64,000 bases of DNA from Anastatus disparis (GCA_017163975.1 JAFFSR010000004.1:868001-932000); one strand, 5' to 3'. Numbered from the stretch's first letter, positions 39,243-50,895 are shown. Translations and numbers: made by a program. Notes: a model not told the origin generated them from the sequence alone.

Positions 39243-40190
39243 TTCGTTAAATGCATTAATTAATATTTCATCTGTTGAAATATTAATATTGTTCTTTTAT
39301 TCAATGAAAGCAATTTCTTGATCATTCCTATCAAAACTTAAAAAATGAATATTACTTCTAATATTCATTTGATTTTTATCTATTTTACAAGGATAAAATA
39401 TAAGAATTTGCTGATCTCAGTAAGCATTTTGTTATATATTTTACTTTGTAGTCTTTGATTTACAATTAAATCAATTGATGATTCTGCAACTCTCTCAATT
39501 TGAAAAATATCCGTTTTTTCATCATTGACATAATTGACAACTGTTACAGTTGTATTGGTTTTATTCGAAAGATTATAAGCTGGTAAACATTTGCTTCATA
39601 TTTGTTAAATTGAACTTAATTATTTGAAACACAATATTAATTTATTATTGTGTTTCAGACGATGAGGTTTATCCTCAAAATAAATTTTCATCAATTCATG
39701 AATTATTTCAATTTGTTCCATAAAATTTACCTCTAATATCATGTACAAATGCTTAGTTGCTTAAAAATTTGTGAAACTTTTCAAGTGAAGTAGATGGTGA
39801 CACGTCTTACTAAAACATTGTTGAAAAAACAATTAGTTGAGTTGCTGGAAACTATAAACTGTTGAAATGACTGCTATTTCAGTATCTTTTATAACTTTAA
39901 TGAAATTTTCTTTAATAAGTACTTTCATAACATTTTATATTTATAATTATCAATGTTAAAAAAAATTAATGTCAAGATAATTCAAAGTATTGTTCACTTT
40001 TAGTTCAATTTATTCCTTATGAAACTTTTATCTTTTTTAATCCAAAATTTACTCATATCAAATTAAAATAGTTACATCTCAATCACATCATGAAAATCCA
40101 TTATTTCAAGAATGCTTTCAAATTTTTATTGCAATTGAAAAAGACTTTCGTAATTAAGCGGTGGCAATTTCAAAATTATTCACAATATCT
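39243..40190 (-). pseudogene. Decayed protein-coding region, unknown family
   Basis: The minus strand holds a chain of open fragments in shifting frames that read like real protein and not like AT noise. They are roughly 40,185-40,079 (LPPLNYESLFQ, FESILEIMDFHDVIEM), 39,928-39,833 (31 codons, ENFIKVIKDTEIAVISTVYS), 39,721-39,620 (33 codons, IHELMKIYFEDKPHR), 39,595-39,383 (71 codons without a stop, including VNYVNDEKTDIFQIERVAES) and 39,416-39,300 (DRNDQEIAFIE), with a last piece to 39,243 (TDEILINAFNET). Frameshifts and stops separate them, so the gene is dead. I do not recognise the family; a host gene relic, transposon protein or endogenised viral gene are all possible. A SINE lies just upstream at 40,221. 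Confidence 0.5.
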
Positions 40191-40220
40191 AAATCGAGAT
40201 ATAGGACTTTAAAACTGTAA

Positions 40221-40424
40221 TTGAAGTCATCAAGCTCACTCGGTAGAGTCATGGATTCATAATCTCGAGGACTCAAGTTCGAATCCCGCTCTCGGCCAAT
40301 TTATACAAGCACCACTGTAAATTACATGTGTTTTGTTCACCAACATACTGAAACGATCTCAGTCACTAATTATAGCATCTTAATGATAGCATAAATAAAG
40401 CAATGCTAAATAAATAAAAAAAAG
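40221..40424 (+). mobile_element. tRNA-derived SINE, family A, copy 6 (plus)
   Basis: Box A AAGCTCACTCGG (40,232-40,243) and box B AAGTTCGAATCC (40,275-40,286) head the body (AAGCACCACTGTAAATTACA, then CAGTCACTAATTATAGCATC), ending in GCTAAATAAATAAAAAAAA. Several changes from the other copies suggest an older insertion. It lies immediately upstream of the decayed minus-strand coding region. Confidence 0.86.
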
Positions 40425-41985
40425 TAGCAAATTTATATATGATTATTCAAGTTGATAATAACAAACACATCTTTTTTTTACAAAATTAGATAAATAATAA
40501 TAGTTATGAACAGAAATTGCTAATAACAAGTATCTATGTTGCATTCGACTAGTCTGAAATTTAAACTTTTGCGAGAAAAGAAATAACGTCGTCGGGGATG
40601 AAAAAAAAGGAAGGAGTGGAGAATACACGAGATTAATTTAGAAGCCGTATATAGCAACCGTTTTAAAGTCAACGCGATTTTTATCGGAGCTTCCATTAAG
40701 AAGGCAACTGCGTGTGCACTTAGTCCAATGAGCGTGTGTATATGTATATGTAGTAGTTGAGCGCGTAAATTCCGTCCGAACAGTTTTACTTTTGCATCGA
40801 CGCCTCCGTCCGTGTGTACAGACGACGTTTATGTTTACCAAAAGAAAAGAGAATAATTTGATAAACTTTTAAAAGCTTCTCGATTAAATGATCGATGTTT
40901 TTAGGTTTAGCTTTGAAATTGATCTTATTTCGTTTTGCTTTGAATAAACTTGGTTTACTTAAGATTTTTTTTTCAAAATTTCCTGCAAGTTTTTTCCTAT
41001 TAAAATTATCATTTTTTTAGCTGAAAAATCGGTTTAATTTATTAAAAATTATATTTACCTTTAATACTTGTAATTTATATATTACCATGTATTATTACCT
41101 TAATTTTTAAGAAATTATTTAATCTTATTAATAAGGAAAATATAAAAAGTAACTTTACAACAAATGTATCCTTGTAATGTATAAAGATGAGAAAAGTAAT
41201 ATTTAAAATGCAACACAGTAGTATATTTTTATGAATCTAGCATTTCGATATTCGACATCTTCTTACACTAAATAAAATTATTAATTAAAGAAAATTTAAA
41301 AATCAAAAAGTTTTTCACTCAGAGATAAGTGTAATGTATTGTCTCATTTTTCATATTTTTGTTTTCTATCCTCCTATGAGAATCGAGGGGGCACTTAACC
41401 CAATTAGAATGTCGCTCTTTTTTTTCCTTTCTCCAAACGCCAGCAGCTCTTTCAAATAACAGTTTAATTAAAGCAAATGATCATTTCTTTTTTTTTCTCT
41501 TTTTTTCGTGTTACAAGTTAATGTAATAAGAAGAATTTTAATTTTTCTGAAATGAGCATTATTTTTAATCATCCACGAGTACAAGTCAGAAATCAGGTAA
41601 AATAGCATGAGTTTTTGAAAATGACATTTTCATGCTAATACTCAAAAAATTTATAAGTAATGTTTTATTTTATTATTTTATGGTTTCGAAAATATAATTT
41701 CAATTTAATACCCAAATAATTAATTTTTACGAAGCTACTCTTACCTCGACCTTAACATAAAATGAAATGATTTGATTTAATACTGATACTCAGAAGTAAG
41801 AGGTAAAATTCAAAATGTGAGTCATATATCGGAATTCCAAATGGACAGGTGATGGGCTGTGCCAAAACAATCTGACGTCAGCACGAATATCGTATTGCTA
41901 CAGTTTACGTGGAAGAGTAAATGTTATCATTCTAAAAAGCTCTTTAAAAATGTTGAGTCTGCAAAATATTTTGGATTGTGCAGGA
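40425..41985. other. AT-rich spacer with one island
   Basis: 40,560-40,830 is GC-richer (GACGTCGTCGGGG-like start, then TGAGCGTGTGTATATG and CCGTCCGTGTGTACAGACG) and opens short minus-strand frames of 61-67 codons with no exon features. The patch 41,820-41,930 is also mixed-composition (TGATGGGCTGTGCC, CTGACGTCAGCACG, the latter with a full CRE-like TGACGTCA). Nothing else is recognised. Confidence 0.5.
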
Positions 41986-41989
41986 AAAA

Positions 41990-42783
41990 ATGTTAAATTT
42001 AGAGAAATCACGTGTAAAATTATCAATTGATTCAAATATCATCAAAGCTCTGTTTTATCTCGAAAATAAACCTCATAAAATTATGAGAAAATTTGAAAAA
42101 ATTGAACTATGAATAATTTTAAATATTTATGTAAAGCTAATCCGTGGTAAAAAGTAATCATACTATGGCGACTCTTTTGCGCTGCTATTTGTAACTGTTA
42201 AGTTTATGATTTACTTTTTTTACTTAATTTTGTTGAGTACTTTTAACTTTATATGAATGTAACTTCAAAGGCTGATAACACTTTATAAAATACATTCCGC
42301 ACAGATGACACGTGCTCTTAGAAAAAAGTATATAATGATACTTTAAAAACGGTTAGATCTGCGTTTTTAGAAGATCATTCATGTTTTTATTTGCTATAGA
42401 AAAGATGCCATCTAATAAAAAATTTTCTCAAAGATGATACAATTGCTTCATCAAATTATTGATTTAAAAATTTTAAATATTCAAAGTATCATTCATATTA
42501 TATTCACTACTGACTTAAATGCCACTCTGGTTGATGCCATATCGATTAGATATCCAACTTTCCATTTGAAATTCTATCAAAAAGAAGAAAAAGTTGAAAG
42601 TGAAGCTTCAAAACATTTTGATTGACTAAGTTCTATATTTAATGCGTCTGATTGGTTTGAATGTTAATCAGCGTGAGAATTTGCAATGTGTTACAGTTAC
42701 AAACTTTTGAATTAGAATGCGTGTCCATACTTTCTAGTGGATTAAAAATAGGAAAAATGTTATTACAAACATTTGTCCATTAG
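41990..42783 (+). pseudogene. Possible decayed coding region, unknown family
   Basis: Three plus-strand open fragments in different frames are more protein-like than their surroundings: 41,990-42,112 (40 codons, IIKALFYLENKPHKIMRKFE), 42,434-42,625 (63 codons, ending YQKEEKVESEASKHFD) and 42,661-42,783 (40 codons, FELECVSILSSGLKIGKM). Stops and about 320 bp of non-coding DNA lie between the first two. No family is recognised. AT-rich DNA throws up such frames by chance, so this is a weak call, clearly weaker than the 39-40 kb region. Confidence 0.27.
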
Positions 42784-43019
42784 ATTAAATGAAAATTGAT
42801 CAATAAAAATACAATAAACAAGTTTTACTATATTGTTCAAATTTTTAAATTCAATCTTTTCCTCTTTTCTAAAACATCTAATCATTTTGTAAATCATTAC
42901 TTCTATATTAATATTCGAAAATTTAATTTAAATATCCTACCATTAATCAAATGTTTAGAAGCTCTTTATATGTGTATAATAGAAAAAAAAGTGTAAGAAA
43001 CTTTAGAAATAAACATACG

Positions 43020-43260
43020 CACTGTTACTACTGGCTCGAACACTCGGTGCTTAATTTAATTATATCCCCAAAAGGCGCAAGCGCGCGATGAGACGTAATT
43101 ACCGAAATGGAATTATAATAACCGCGCATTTCGCGTCCAGTGCTCGTTATTCCGTGAGAGGTCGTTTCCTCGCATTTACTTCCTCGCACGCGCGCACACA
43201 CACACATACACATTATACATACATAGATCCAGCGAAGCTGCTATCATAATATTTTTCTAG
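43020..43260. promoter_or_regulatory. CpG-rich island, candidate regulatory element
   Basis: About 240 bp of complex, CpG-containing sequence (AACCGCGCATTTCGCGTCC, GTAATTAC-type homeodomain-like words, then GCACGCGCGCACACACACAC) sit in extremely AT-rich DNA. No open frame with exon features is present. Islands of this kind in insect deserts are often conserved non-coding elements; here that is an inference from composition only. Confidence 0.3.
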
Positions 43261-45789
43261 TGGCGATTTCGTTGTCACTGCTACGTTTTTTTTTTTGTTT
43301 TTTCTTTCCTTTTATCTTTAATGAAACTATTTTCTTTTAGAGATGGATATAATTTCCTGAGTATTATAGGATACATGAAAAAGAAACAATAATTTTTTTT
43401 ATCAAATTAGTTTTTATTTTACTACACGTGTGAAATATAATTTTTTTTATTACAATTTGATAAAAATTAAAAAATTAAATTAAAAAATATGTAATTCGGG
43501 GAATTGTAATGAATTATTATAACAATTGCAGAATGATTAATTATTTTATTTTACCAAAAAATTTATGATTAAAATTGTTCATTATTATTTAAGAAAACAT
43601 TAAATCACCAAAATAAACCTATCTTACGAAAGTTCTTATTTTTAAAGTGACTAATGATTTGTGATTATTTATATATAACAAGTAAATTTGGATTTTTACG
43701 TCATGTACTTTTTGTATATTATCAATTAAATGAGAAATTATAAAAATATAAAACAGAATCTCATAATTTGAAATTTTATAGCATATACTGTGCATTCTAT
43801 AAATAAATTAAAATTTTTAAGGATATTACATAATTAAAATAGTTCACTTCTAATGTTATATAATGATAATTACAAAAATAAAATAGCAGTTTTTATCACT
43901 ATGTGAATATTAGTAGATTTTTAAAGTACAAATACCCTTTTAGTAATTATATAATAATTTATAAAATTAATATATGAAACTGTATAAAATAAACAAAATA
44001 ATAAAGTCTCAAATAAAATTTTTTATGAAAATTTTATTCTATTTTATAAACATTTATTCTATTAATTTTATCCATTTTTATGACGAATTTTCAGCGGAAA
44101 TTTTATAAAATCTCTACATACACTTTTCGCGTATATTAATTATTTTTTATAAATAAAATAATTAATTATTAATTAATTATATAAATTTTCATATAAAGAA
44201 TTAATTGAAATTTTTTTTTAGTTTATGTGGTATTATAAAGTTTTATTATATCACTTTATTAGTTTATAAACATGCATAGGATCATTTTTTTATGAAAACT
44301 TTGTGAAAAATGTATTAATTAATATATTAATTAAATCTTTACCAAAATTTTTCACATGACTATAATTTTTTATGTATTAGAAAAATTCATAGTAGATTCA
44401 ATTCATATTCATGCAAATTATTCCATTTAAATTTTATCTAAAAGTTTTCGTAAATCAAAAGAATCCACGTTACCTTAAAAAGGATACTATGTACAAAACT
44501 ACTCTTGAACTTTGCAAGGATTCCAAGCTCTTTTTTTCAATCCATCCTCCAAAAGTACCAAATCTTTCATCAAAGAAAAAAGAAAGTAAATCAAGAAAGT
44601 TCGATTAAAGCGAAACAACGTGGAATCGATAAAATAATCACGTGAAGCTTAAATAATTTGTATTTCCAGTATGTTTTATGTGTTGCTATACCTTTATTGT
44701 ATGGCTCGACGATTCTGTATATACAACACATAAGCGTGCGTTATATACATGTCCGCAGGCTTATGTTATTGTATACTGTTATAAAAAAAAAGAGGAGAAC
44801 AGGGGAAGAAAACGTCGGCAAGGAAAAGATGAGAGAGAGAGAGAAAGAAGTTTACGTGTGTAGTCTGGCAAAAGGCAATCCGCGACCGGAAATTTAAAAA
44901 GTTACGTTAATGCTTGCAAGTCGCAGCTTTCTCTCTTGTTCTTTCATTTTCTTTCATTCTTATCATATAAGCCTGAAAACCTTATATTTTTTTATGCTTT
45001 CTTTTTCTCTTTCATCCATTATATCGTTCTGAATTTCTTTCTTTTTCTCTTCCTCGTTTTTTTTTTTAGATTACTCTTGTACTCTTGTTTCATTGCTCTA
45101 TCTTAGCTGTTTTACTTTTTTGTTCTCTTCTTATATACAAATGCCAAGTGTAATAACATCATTGGTTTATATTTAGAGCTGATGTATTACAAATTCATTT
45201 GTACATAATACTCGCTTATATATTCATGTTGATCTATAAAATAAAAAAAATATTCTTTAATAGTTCGATCAATTATATAAATATCGACCAAAAGATGCTA
45301 CAACGTGTAAATATAATAAGGGAAAAGAAGAAAAAGAATGATAAATTACATTAATTTTAGTTATTATAAAAGTATTCTATAGAGACAAAATAAGTCAGCG
45401 TTATGAGCAAACAACGGGGAATCACAAAAAACACTGATATTTTGATTATTTGATTTTCAAGTCAATAAACTCTATTAAAATTTATGCGTGGAATTTCTTT
45501 TTTCTCATTTTAATATCTTTGACGATGATCTATTCAAAGCAACTTTTTGCGCGTATTTGAACAAGTCATGTGAATGCTGATTAATATACAATCTGAAATA
45601 CAAAAGAAATAAAACGTGTTATTTTTCTATTTCTTAATTAATATTCATTTCAATACAAATCTTTACGCGTATGGATGTAACAATACATCCATCCTTCGTA
45701 TTCTAGCTAACGTTTCTTTTTTTTTCATTCCTTTTTTTCTGTATTTTTTTTATTATACATCATCTTTTTCTGTACTGTCTATACTTCTT

Positions 45790-46080
45790 TTTTTCTAAGT
45801 CGTCGTGTACGCTGCGAGCGATTCACATTATTACGATTGGATAACTCGCGAAAGATAGCAAAGCCAATGGCAGTTTACGCTGCTATGCGGCCTTTATTTT
45901 CCGTGAGCTTTTCCTTCTTTTACCTCTCGTTCGTTTCTTGTTCTTTTCCTTTCTTTTTTATTTTATCTTTTTTTTTAAAAAAAAAAGGTCGTCTTTCGCA
46001 AATCTGAAATTTCGATCACGATATACGCGGGAGAAAGAAAAATAGCGTGAAATAACTTTTCTTAACCGTACATGAAAATA
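45790..46080. promoter_or_regulatory. GC-richer island, candidate regulatory element
   Basis: Mixed-composition sequence (ACGCTGCGAGCGATTCAC, CAATGGCAGTTTACGCTGC, GCGGCCTTTATTTTCCGTG) flanked by pure A/T DNA, followed by a poly-T/poly-A stretch. No exon-like frame. A conserved enhancer is plausible, but only alignment to related species could show it. Confidence 0.28.
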
Positions 46081-47769
46081 ACAATGATACGAAAGCAAAG
46101 CTTGGCTTGTTTACTTGGAAGGAAGAATTTATTTTTAGTTTTTTTGGGTTTATTTTTTTAGATTTTTGCTAAAAATATTTAGAAAAATAAATATGAAATA
46201 TTTTATTAAATATATATTTATCAAAAACAATATATTAAATAAATAGTTATTACATTGCGTTACATTTTATAATGGAAACATTACAAAAGACTTTTGATCA
46301 AGTAATATATTATAAAAGAAAGCAAAAATGTACCTGAAATGTTACTTTAATAAATTATTTGAATTTACCGTAATTGAAACTGAAAATTTTTAAATATAAC
46401 CAATTAATAAAATTCGTTCACAAGAAATAATTAGTTGACAAGTCTATGGATTTTTAAGTAATCGTTGATTTTGAAATAATGTAAGTGTCAAAACACTTGA
46501 TTTTGATTTACTAATATAAAGCATATTTTCATGTCGATGAACTATTACAAGAATTACATTAATAATAAAAAATTGTAAAATTTTTTTGTTATTTTGGGTT
46601 TAAATTAGCCATAAATTAGTCTAAAAATAAATTCAAATCCTAACTGAATAATATCATAATCTTATGCTAAATAAACATTATATGACATTTATATTTTAAA
46701 AATAGGTACATATTAATAAAATTGATATATATTCATTCCAAACTAAAGTAGTGTTACATAAAAATAAAATTTAAACACGAAACAAATCTTTAGAAAAAAA
46801 CGTACGGACAATAATTTAAAAATAAAAATTTAAATTTACTCTTCAAGGATTTGTCTTGCAGAATGCAAATTTGAATTGGCATCTGCAGCGTTAGGTTAAA
46901 TTTATTGGGTCACCTCATGAATGATAGCATAGACACTGCAAAATCGATGTGATCCTTTGGCATTAAACCATGTTTTAGTTCAATAATAATAATAATCAAA
47001 CTTTGAATAAATAAATAACAAAATAAATCAGAACAAAAAAAGAAAAATTAAGAAAAAATGTTTCTTTAAATCTATTTTAATAACTAATGTACATTTTACT
47101 CAATTTATATTTTAACTTAAAGAATTTTCAATAATTAATTATGTTAATTATGCAAATAAAATTACTCATAAATTATGTATCGTATTGAAATAGAAAAGTG
47201 TTACAAATAAGTTTTGCGCGAAAAAAAACAAAAAGTATTTAAAATTTCAAAGGATTATTTTACAATTAAACTGCCTATAAATAATAATAATAATTATGCA
47301 TGAAACAAAGTGAGTCTTGCATTGTTTTAAAACCGGTTGTAAGGAGGACTTTTCAAAGTATCTTAAAGTAGACTTAAACTGAAAATGCTGTTATGAAAAT
47401 AGCGATCATAGCACTACACTTACTTCGTCTAGTTAAACTCACTAAACTTATTGCATTCTACTTTTCCTTAAGAAGATAATTGTATAAGGCAAATTTCTTT
47501 TTTTTTCTTAGTTTTAAATTTTCTAACTGTAATAAAAGTAACCCATTTATCAGTCTTTTTTCTCATATAAATTCTTTATAAAATCTTGAAGATGCTTTAT
47601 GAGAAAAATTTAGCATTATTTTAGAAGTAAAAATTTATTATATTTGATTTTGTAATAAATCATATCTAATATATACTAGGAATTAAAACTTTTACTATGG
47701 TTTCAGTATGTTACTTTATTTTCTATTTTTATATTAAATATTAGATATATTTAATTTTTAAACATTTAA

Positions 47770-48408
47770 GGTGGCTCAAGCGCTTGGTGCCGTATCAAGC
47801 GGGGCCCTGTCTGCGACATCAAAATGTTTTTATTGATAGAGCTATTATAACTAATTAAATAGCATTATTGATTATTTCTTATGACAAGAAAACAATTTTA
47901 AGTAATCAAGAGTAATAAAAAAGAAAAAAAAATTTTTGTTTTGTTTCTCATTACAAGTTTTACTTTGGTACGTCCCTGCTGTTTTGTTGGTTACGAGCAC
48001 TCTGAACGCACGTTAGCTATACGTATGGCGCCTGTATCTGACGCGCATGCGCAGAAGCTGCCATTATGTGTAGCAAATTCTATTTCGCATTCTTTTAGAT
48101 TTATTTTCTCTTGTATTTCTTCGTCAAGTCCTTTTTTTCTTCTTGAAAAATAATCTTCGTGAAACAAACTATAAGTGTATAATTTTTATTTTAACTTGTA
48201 CTTTTTTATATTAGCGTAAAACCTAATTTATGATTCAGTTCCATAAGAGCACATGTATTAATTACAATTATTAAAACATCTTTTTCTTTAAAAATAGTTC
48301 GTCAACCTCTATTTTTCAAAATAAATATCGAAATATTACGATATAAAGAATATTTTAATACAAATTTTGGATAGCTTAACAATTTTAGAAAAAATCGCTT
48401 GAACCACC
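47770..48408. mobile_element. TTAA-flanked DNA transposon with inverted ends
   Basis: The left end GGTGGCTCAAGCG and the right end CGCTTGAACCACC are inverted copies with one mismatch, and each is flanked by TTAA (47,766-47,769 and 48,409-48,412). TTAA duplications are the hallmark of piggyBac-type and some Kolobok-type transposons. The element is about 640 bp and has no transposase, only a 70-codon frame at 47,941-48,153 with no recognised domain, so it is non-autonomous. An extra palindrome CAAGCGCTTG extends the left end. The interior has a GC-rich patch (GACGCGCATGCGCAG) around 48,040-48,055. Confidence 0.7.
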
Positions 48409-48590
48409 TTAAGTATATTGATTTTAAATTCGTTTAAAATATTTTTTTTAAAGAATTTGAGTAACAATTCAAATTTAAAGCAATGATTTCATTAATATAA
48501 TTTCAAGATCCAAGCAACTAATAATCGATAAATTTTGTTAAAAATTTTTGTATAACATTTAAAATTTTTATTTGATATTAGATAAAAAAA

Positions 48591-48701
48591 ATGTTCAGTA
48601 ATATGGCTACGACAGAAGACTTAAAGCTAATTTGGAAATGCTTGTTGTTAATTGAAGAAAAGGAAATTGAAGCTGTAATAGGCAATGGAATGATAGGGTG
48701 A
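48591..48701 (+). pseudogene. Short open fragment, possible transposase relic
   Basis: A 36-codon frame (MATTEDLKLIWKCLLLIEEK lies within it) ends at a TGA. A shifted frame over the end of the same stretch continues with NRQWNDRVNRLG up to a TTAG|GTAAGA donor-like site at 48,706-48,714. A leucine-rich helix with acidic residues followed by an arginine/tryptophan patch recalls the N-terminus of PIF/Harbinger nucleases, but the match is by eye over a short stretch and may be chance. It lies 180 bp right of the TTAA-flanked element. Confidence 0.25.
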
Positions 48702-48714
48702 ACAGATTAGGTAA

Positions 48715-50330
48715 GAAAATTAGTAATAACGTAATTGTTGAGCGATTAAATTGAATTAATTATACAATGGCAATTAGTACGATGAATTGATGTGCGTAAG
48801 TTTATCTGATTATTACCGTATTTGATTGTTACAATATCGGTGATTATTTGATTATATATTTGTAGAATAAAATAGTAATATACATATGAATCGTGTACTA
48901 TTAATAAGTATTTTTTATAGAAAAATTATTAAAGCAAATATTATTAATAATAAATTAATAATAAATTTTATACACTTAATACATTCGCCACTAAAAATTT
49001 CAGACTATTCATTATTCTCAATATATAAGTATACGTGAAAGTAATAAAATGATTATAAAATTTACAGAAAAATTATATAACCATAATGTTTATGATATAT
49101 ACTTAAAAATTAGAATAAATGCATTCATCGATAAAACGTTTTATTTACACTTTAAGGTATTTTATATAATCCAAGGCTTCGAATTCTTTAGCATTGAATT
49201 TTTTCGAAAATTCTGCAAACATTTGGTTATATCATTCTGGTAAAAATAACCATGAGATAAAAAAAAAACTTTATATTTTAAACAAGGGACTAGTCATTCT
49301 TTTTGGACAATTCTTTCTTTTGTGGACATTTTTAATGTTGCAATTCTTGCTAGACTATAAAAGATAAATTAAAAGATTTAAATTAGCGTATTTGATGATT
49401 TTTAAAAGTTTTTAATGATTAAAAGTTTTTTTAAATAAAGAGCTGCAAGAGTGTTGTAAATATTGTCAGTAGTTTTATGTTCATGATTTGTTGAAAAAAA
49501 AAATTGAAATAAAAATTAGAACAATGCAAAATAATTGAATTGAAAGAACTAACAAAATGTCAGCTGAATAAATACACTTGAGTAAACTAAGAATTTGCAA
49601 AAATATCCATGAAGATACAAAAATTAAAATTTCTAAAGACCTATATGTAGATAAAAGATTTCTCATTAAACAATTAAGAGTAAATAACTCAAAAATGTTT
49701 TTACATAAAAGTTTTTTAAAAAATCGTCTTTTATCATACAAGAGACAAAATTTGGTAAAAATACTTTAAGTCCTTATTCAGAGAATTATTAAAATTCAAT
49801 TCTTCTTATTCTTTGCAGAATAGTCAATTTTAAAATAAAAATTAGAATATAATAATATAAGCTGAATTTTTTCCGTTTAATGAATTGTTATATGATATGT
49901 AGACCAGCATGATTTGATTAAAAATTTATTTTTAAATGAAATTCTACACTTCTATAACACGGGCACATTGACAAACTTTATCCGCTAATAATTTTTCTGG
50001 AACATTAGTGTAAACAGATAAAGCTCGTTTTTAACGTTAGAATTTATCAAGTATTTATTGAATTTTTATGTTCTGAATTCAATAAATAGAAAAGTATTAT
50101 TTGCTACTTCGATGTTATGTTATCTCATATAAGCATTAAATTTATATAATTAAAAATTTGACAGTATAAAAAAATAATTTGAATGTATACATAAGCTAAT
50201 TAAAAAAAGTTCTTCGTTAATTATTCAAATAATTAATTAATAATTTTAATCTTTTGATTAATAAGGTTGATAGATTAAGAACTTAAAAAAATATTTTAAT
50301 TAGTGATAAATGATTTTAATAAAACTAATT
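48715..50330. other. AT-rich spacer with a possible retroelement fragment
   Basis: AT-rich DNA throughout. A plus-strand frame at 49,578-49,769 (63 codons) ends NNSKMFLHKSFLKNRLLSYK and then NLVKIL, loosely like the C-terminal segment of FP-type/ORF1 proteins of some non-LTR retrotransposons (a basic strand pattern followed by a short L-rich helix). The resemblance is weak. No other feature is recognised. Confidence 0.4.
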
Positions 50331-50368
50331 TTAAGCATAGAAGAATTTGAAAATTCTTCTATGCTTAA
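50331..50368. repeat. Perfect 38-bp palindrome
   Basis: TTAAGCATAGAAGAATTT is followed by the 2-base spacer GA and then by its exact reverse complement (18-bp arms). With such a short loop it is not a typical microRNA precursor. Such perfect short inverted repeats often arise by replication template switching. Confidence 0.93.
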
Positions 50369-50866
50369 CTATTATTAGAAATTATATAAAGAAATTTTCT
50401 AATAAAAGTTGTTACAAATGTCAACTTTTTCTGTAATATATTAAAGATAATTTTATTATTTTTTTAGAAATAAAGTATAATTGAAAAAAAATCAATTTTT
50501 CATTCTTTTGAAAATCACTTAAACGGTATTAGAATTTAAACAATTTTATAAAAATTCTTAAAATTTTTATGTTTTTCTTAAATAACCGAGCTAAACTTGT
50601 GTCCAAAATTTTGAACAAATTTGTTGAGCAGCTTTTGAGTATAATAATGCGCTAAAGAAAAATGCGCATATGCGTTCTTACATAAACCCACATATACAAA
50701 ATAACATTTATAATAAACATTTTATTTATATCGTACTTATATTTTATTTGCACCAAAGATTTTTTCTTTCTTTATCAAAATGGTGTAATTAACAAATTAC
50801 TAAAATAACGATCATACAAATGTCTTGAACACACGTACTCTATCTAAAGTCCATTAAAAAATTTTA

Positions 50867-50895
50867 ACTTACCTTTCGTGAGCGTAATCCTTCAT
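50867..50895 (-). other. Candidate ATG-containing exon end with strong donor (minus)
   Basis: On the minus strand an ATG (50,895-50,893) opens MKDYAHE and runs 23 nt into AAAG|GTAAGT, a full-consensus 5' splice site (50,872-50,867). This could be the end of a first coding exon of a gene transcribed right to left. No convincing upstream promoter or acceptor is visible, and a single donor match in 64 kb is expected by chance. Confidence 0.22.

Larger units (their letters stand above)
42790..47765. other. AT-rich spacer with conserved-looking islands
   Basis: No gene is supported. The 66-codon frame at 42,796-42,996 is F/N/I/K-rich and unrecognised. GC-richer islands lie at 43,020-43,260, 44,620-44,950 and 45,790-46,080. 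The DNA from 43,280 to 44,620 and from 46,100 to 47,760 is among the most AT-rich of the window. An (AAT)5 run occurs at 46,983-46,997. Confidence 0.55.

Noticed and set aside
47941..48153. 70-codon plus-strand frame inside the TTAA element
   Set aside because: No transposase motif, starts in a poly-T tract and is too short for a DDE catalytic core.
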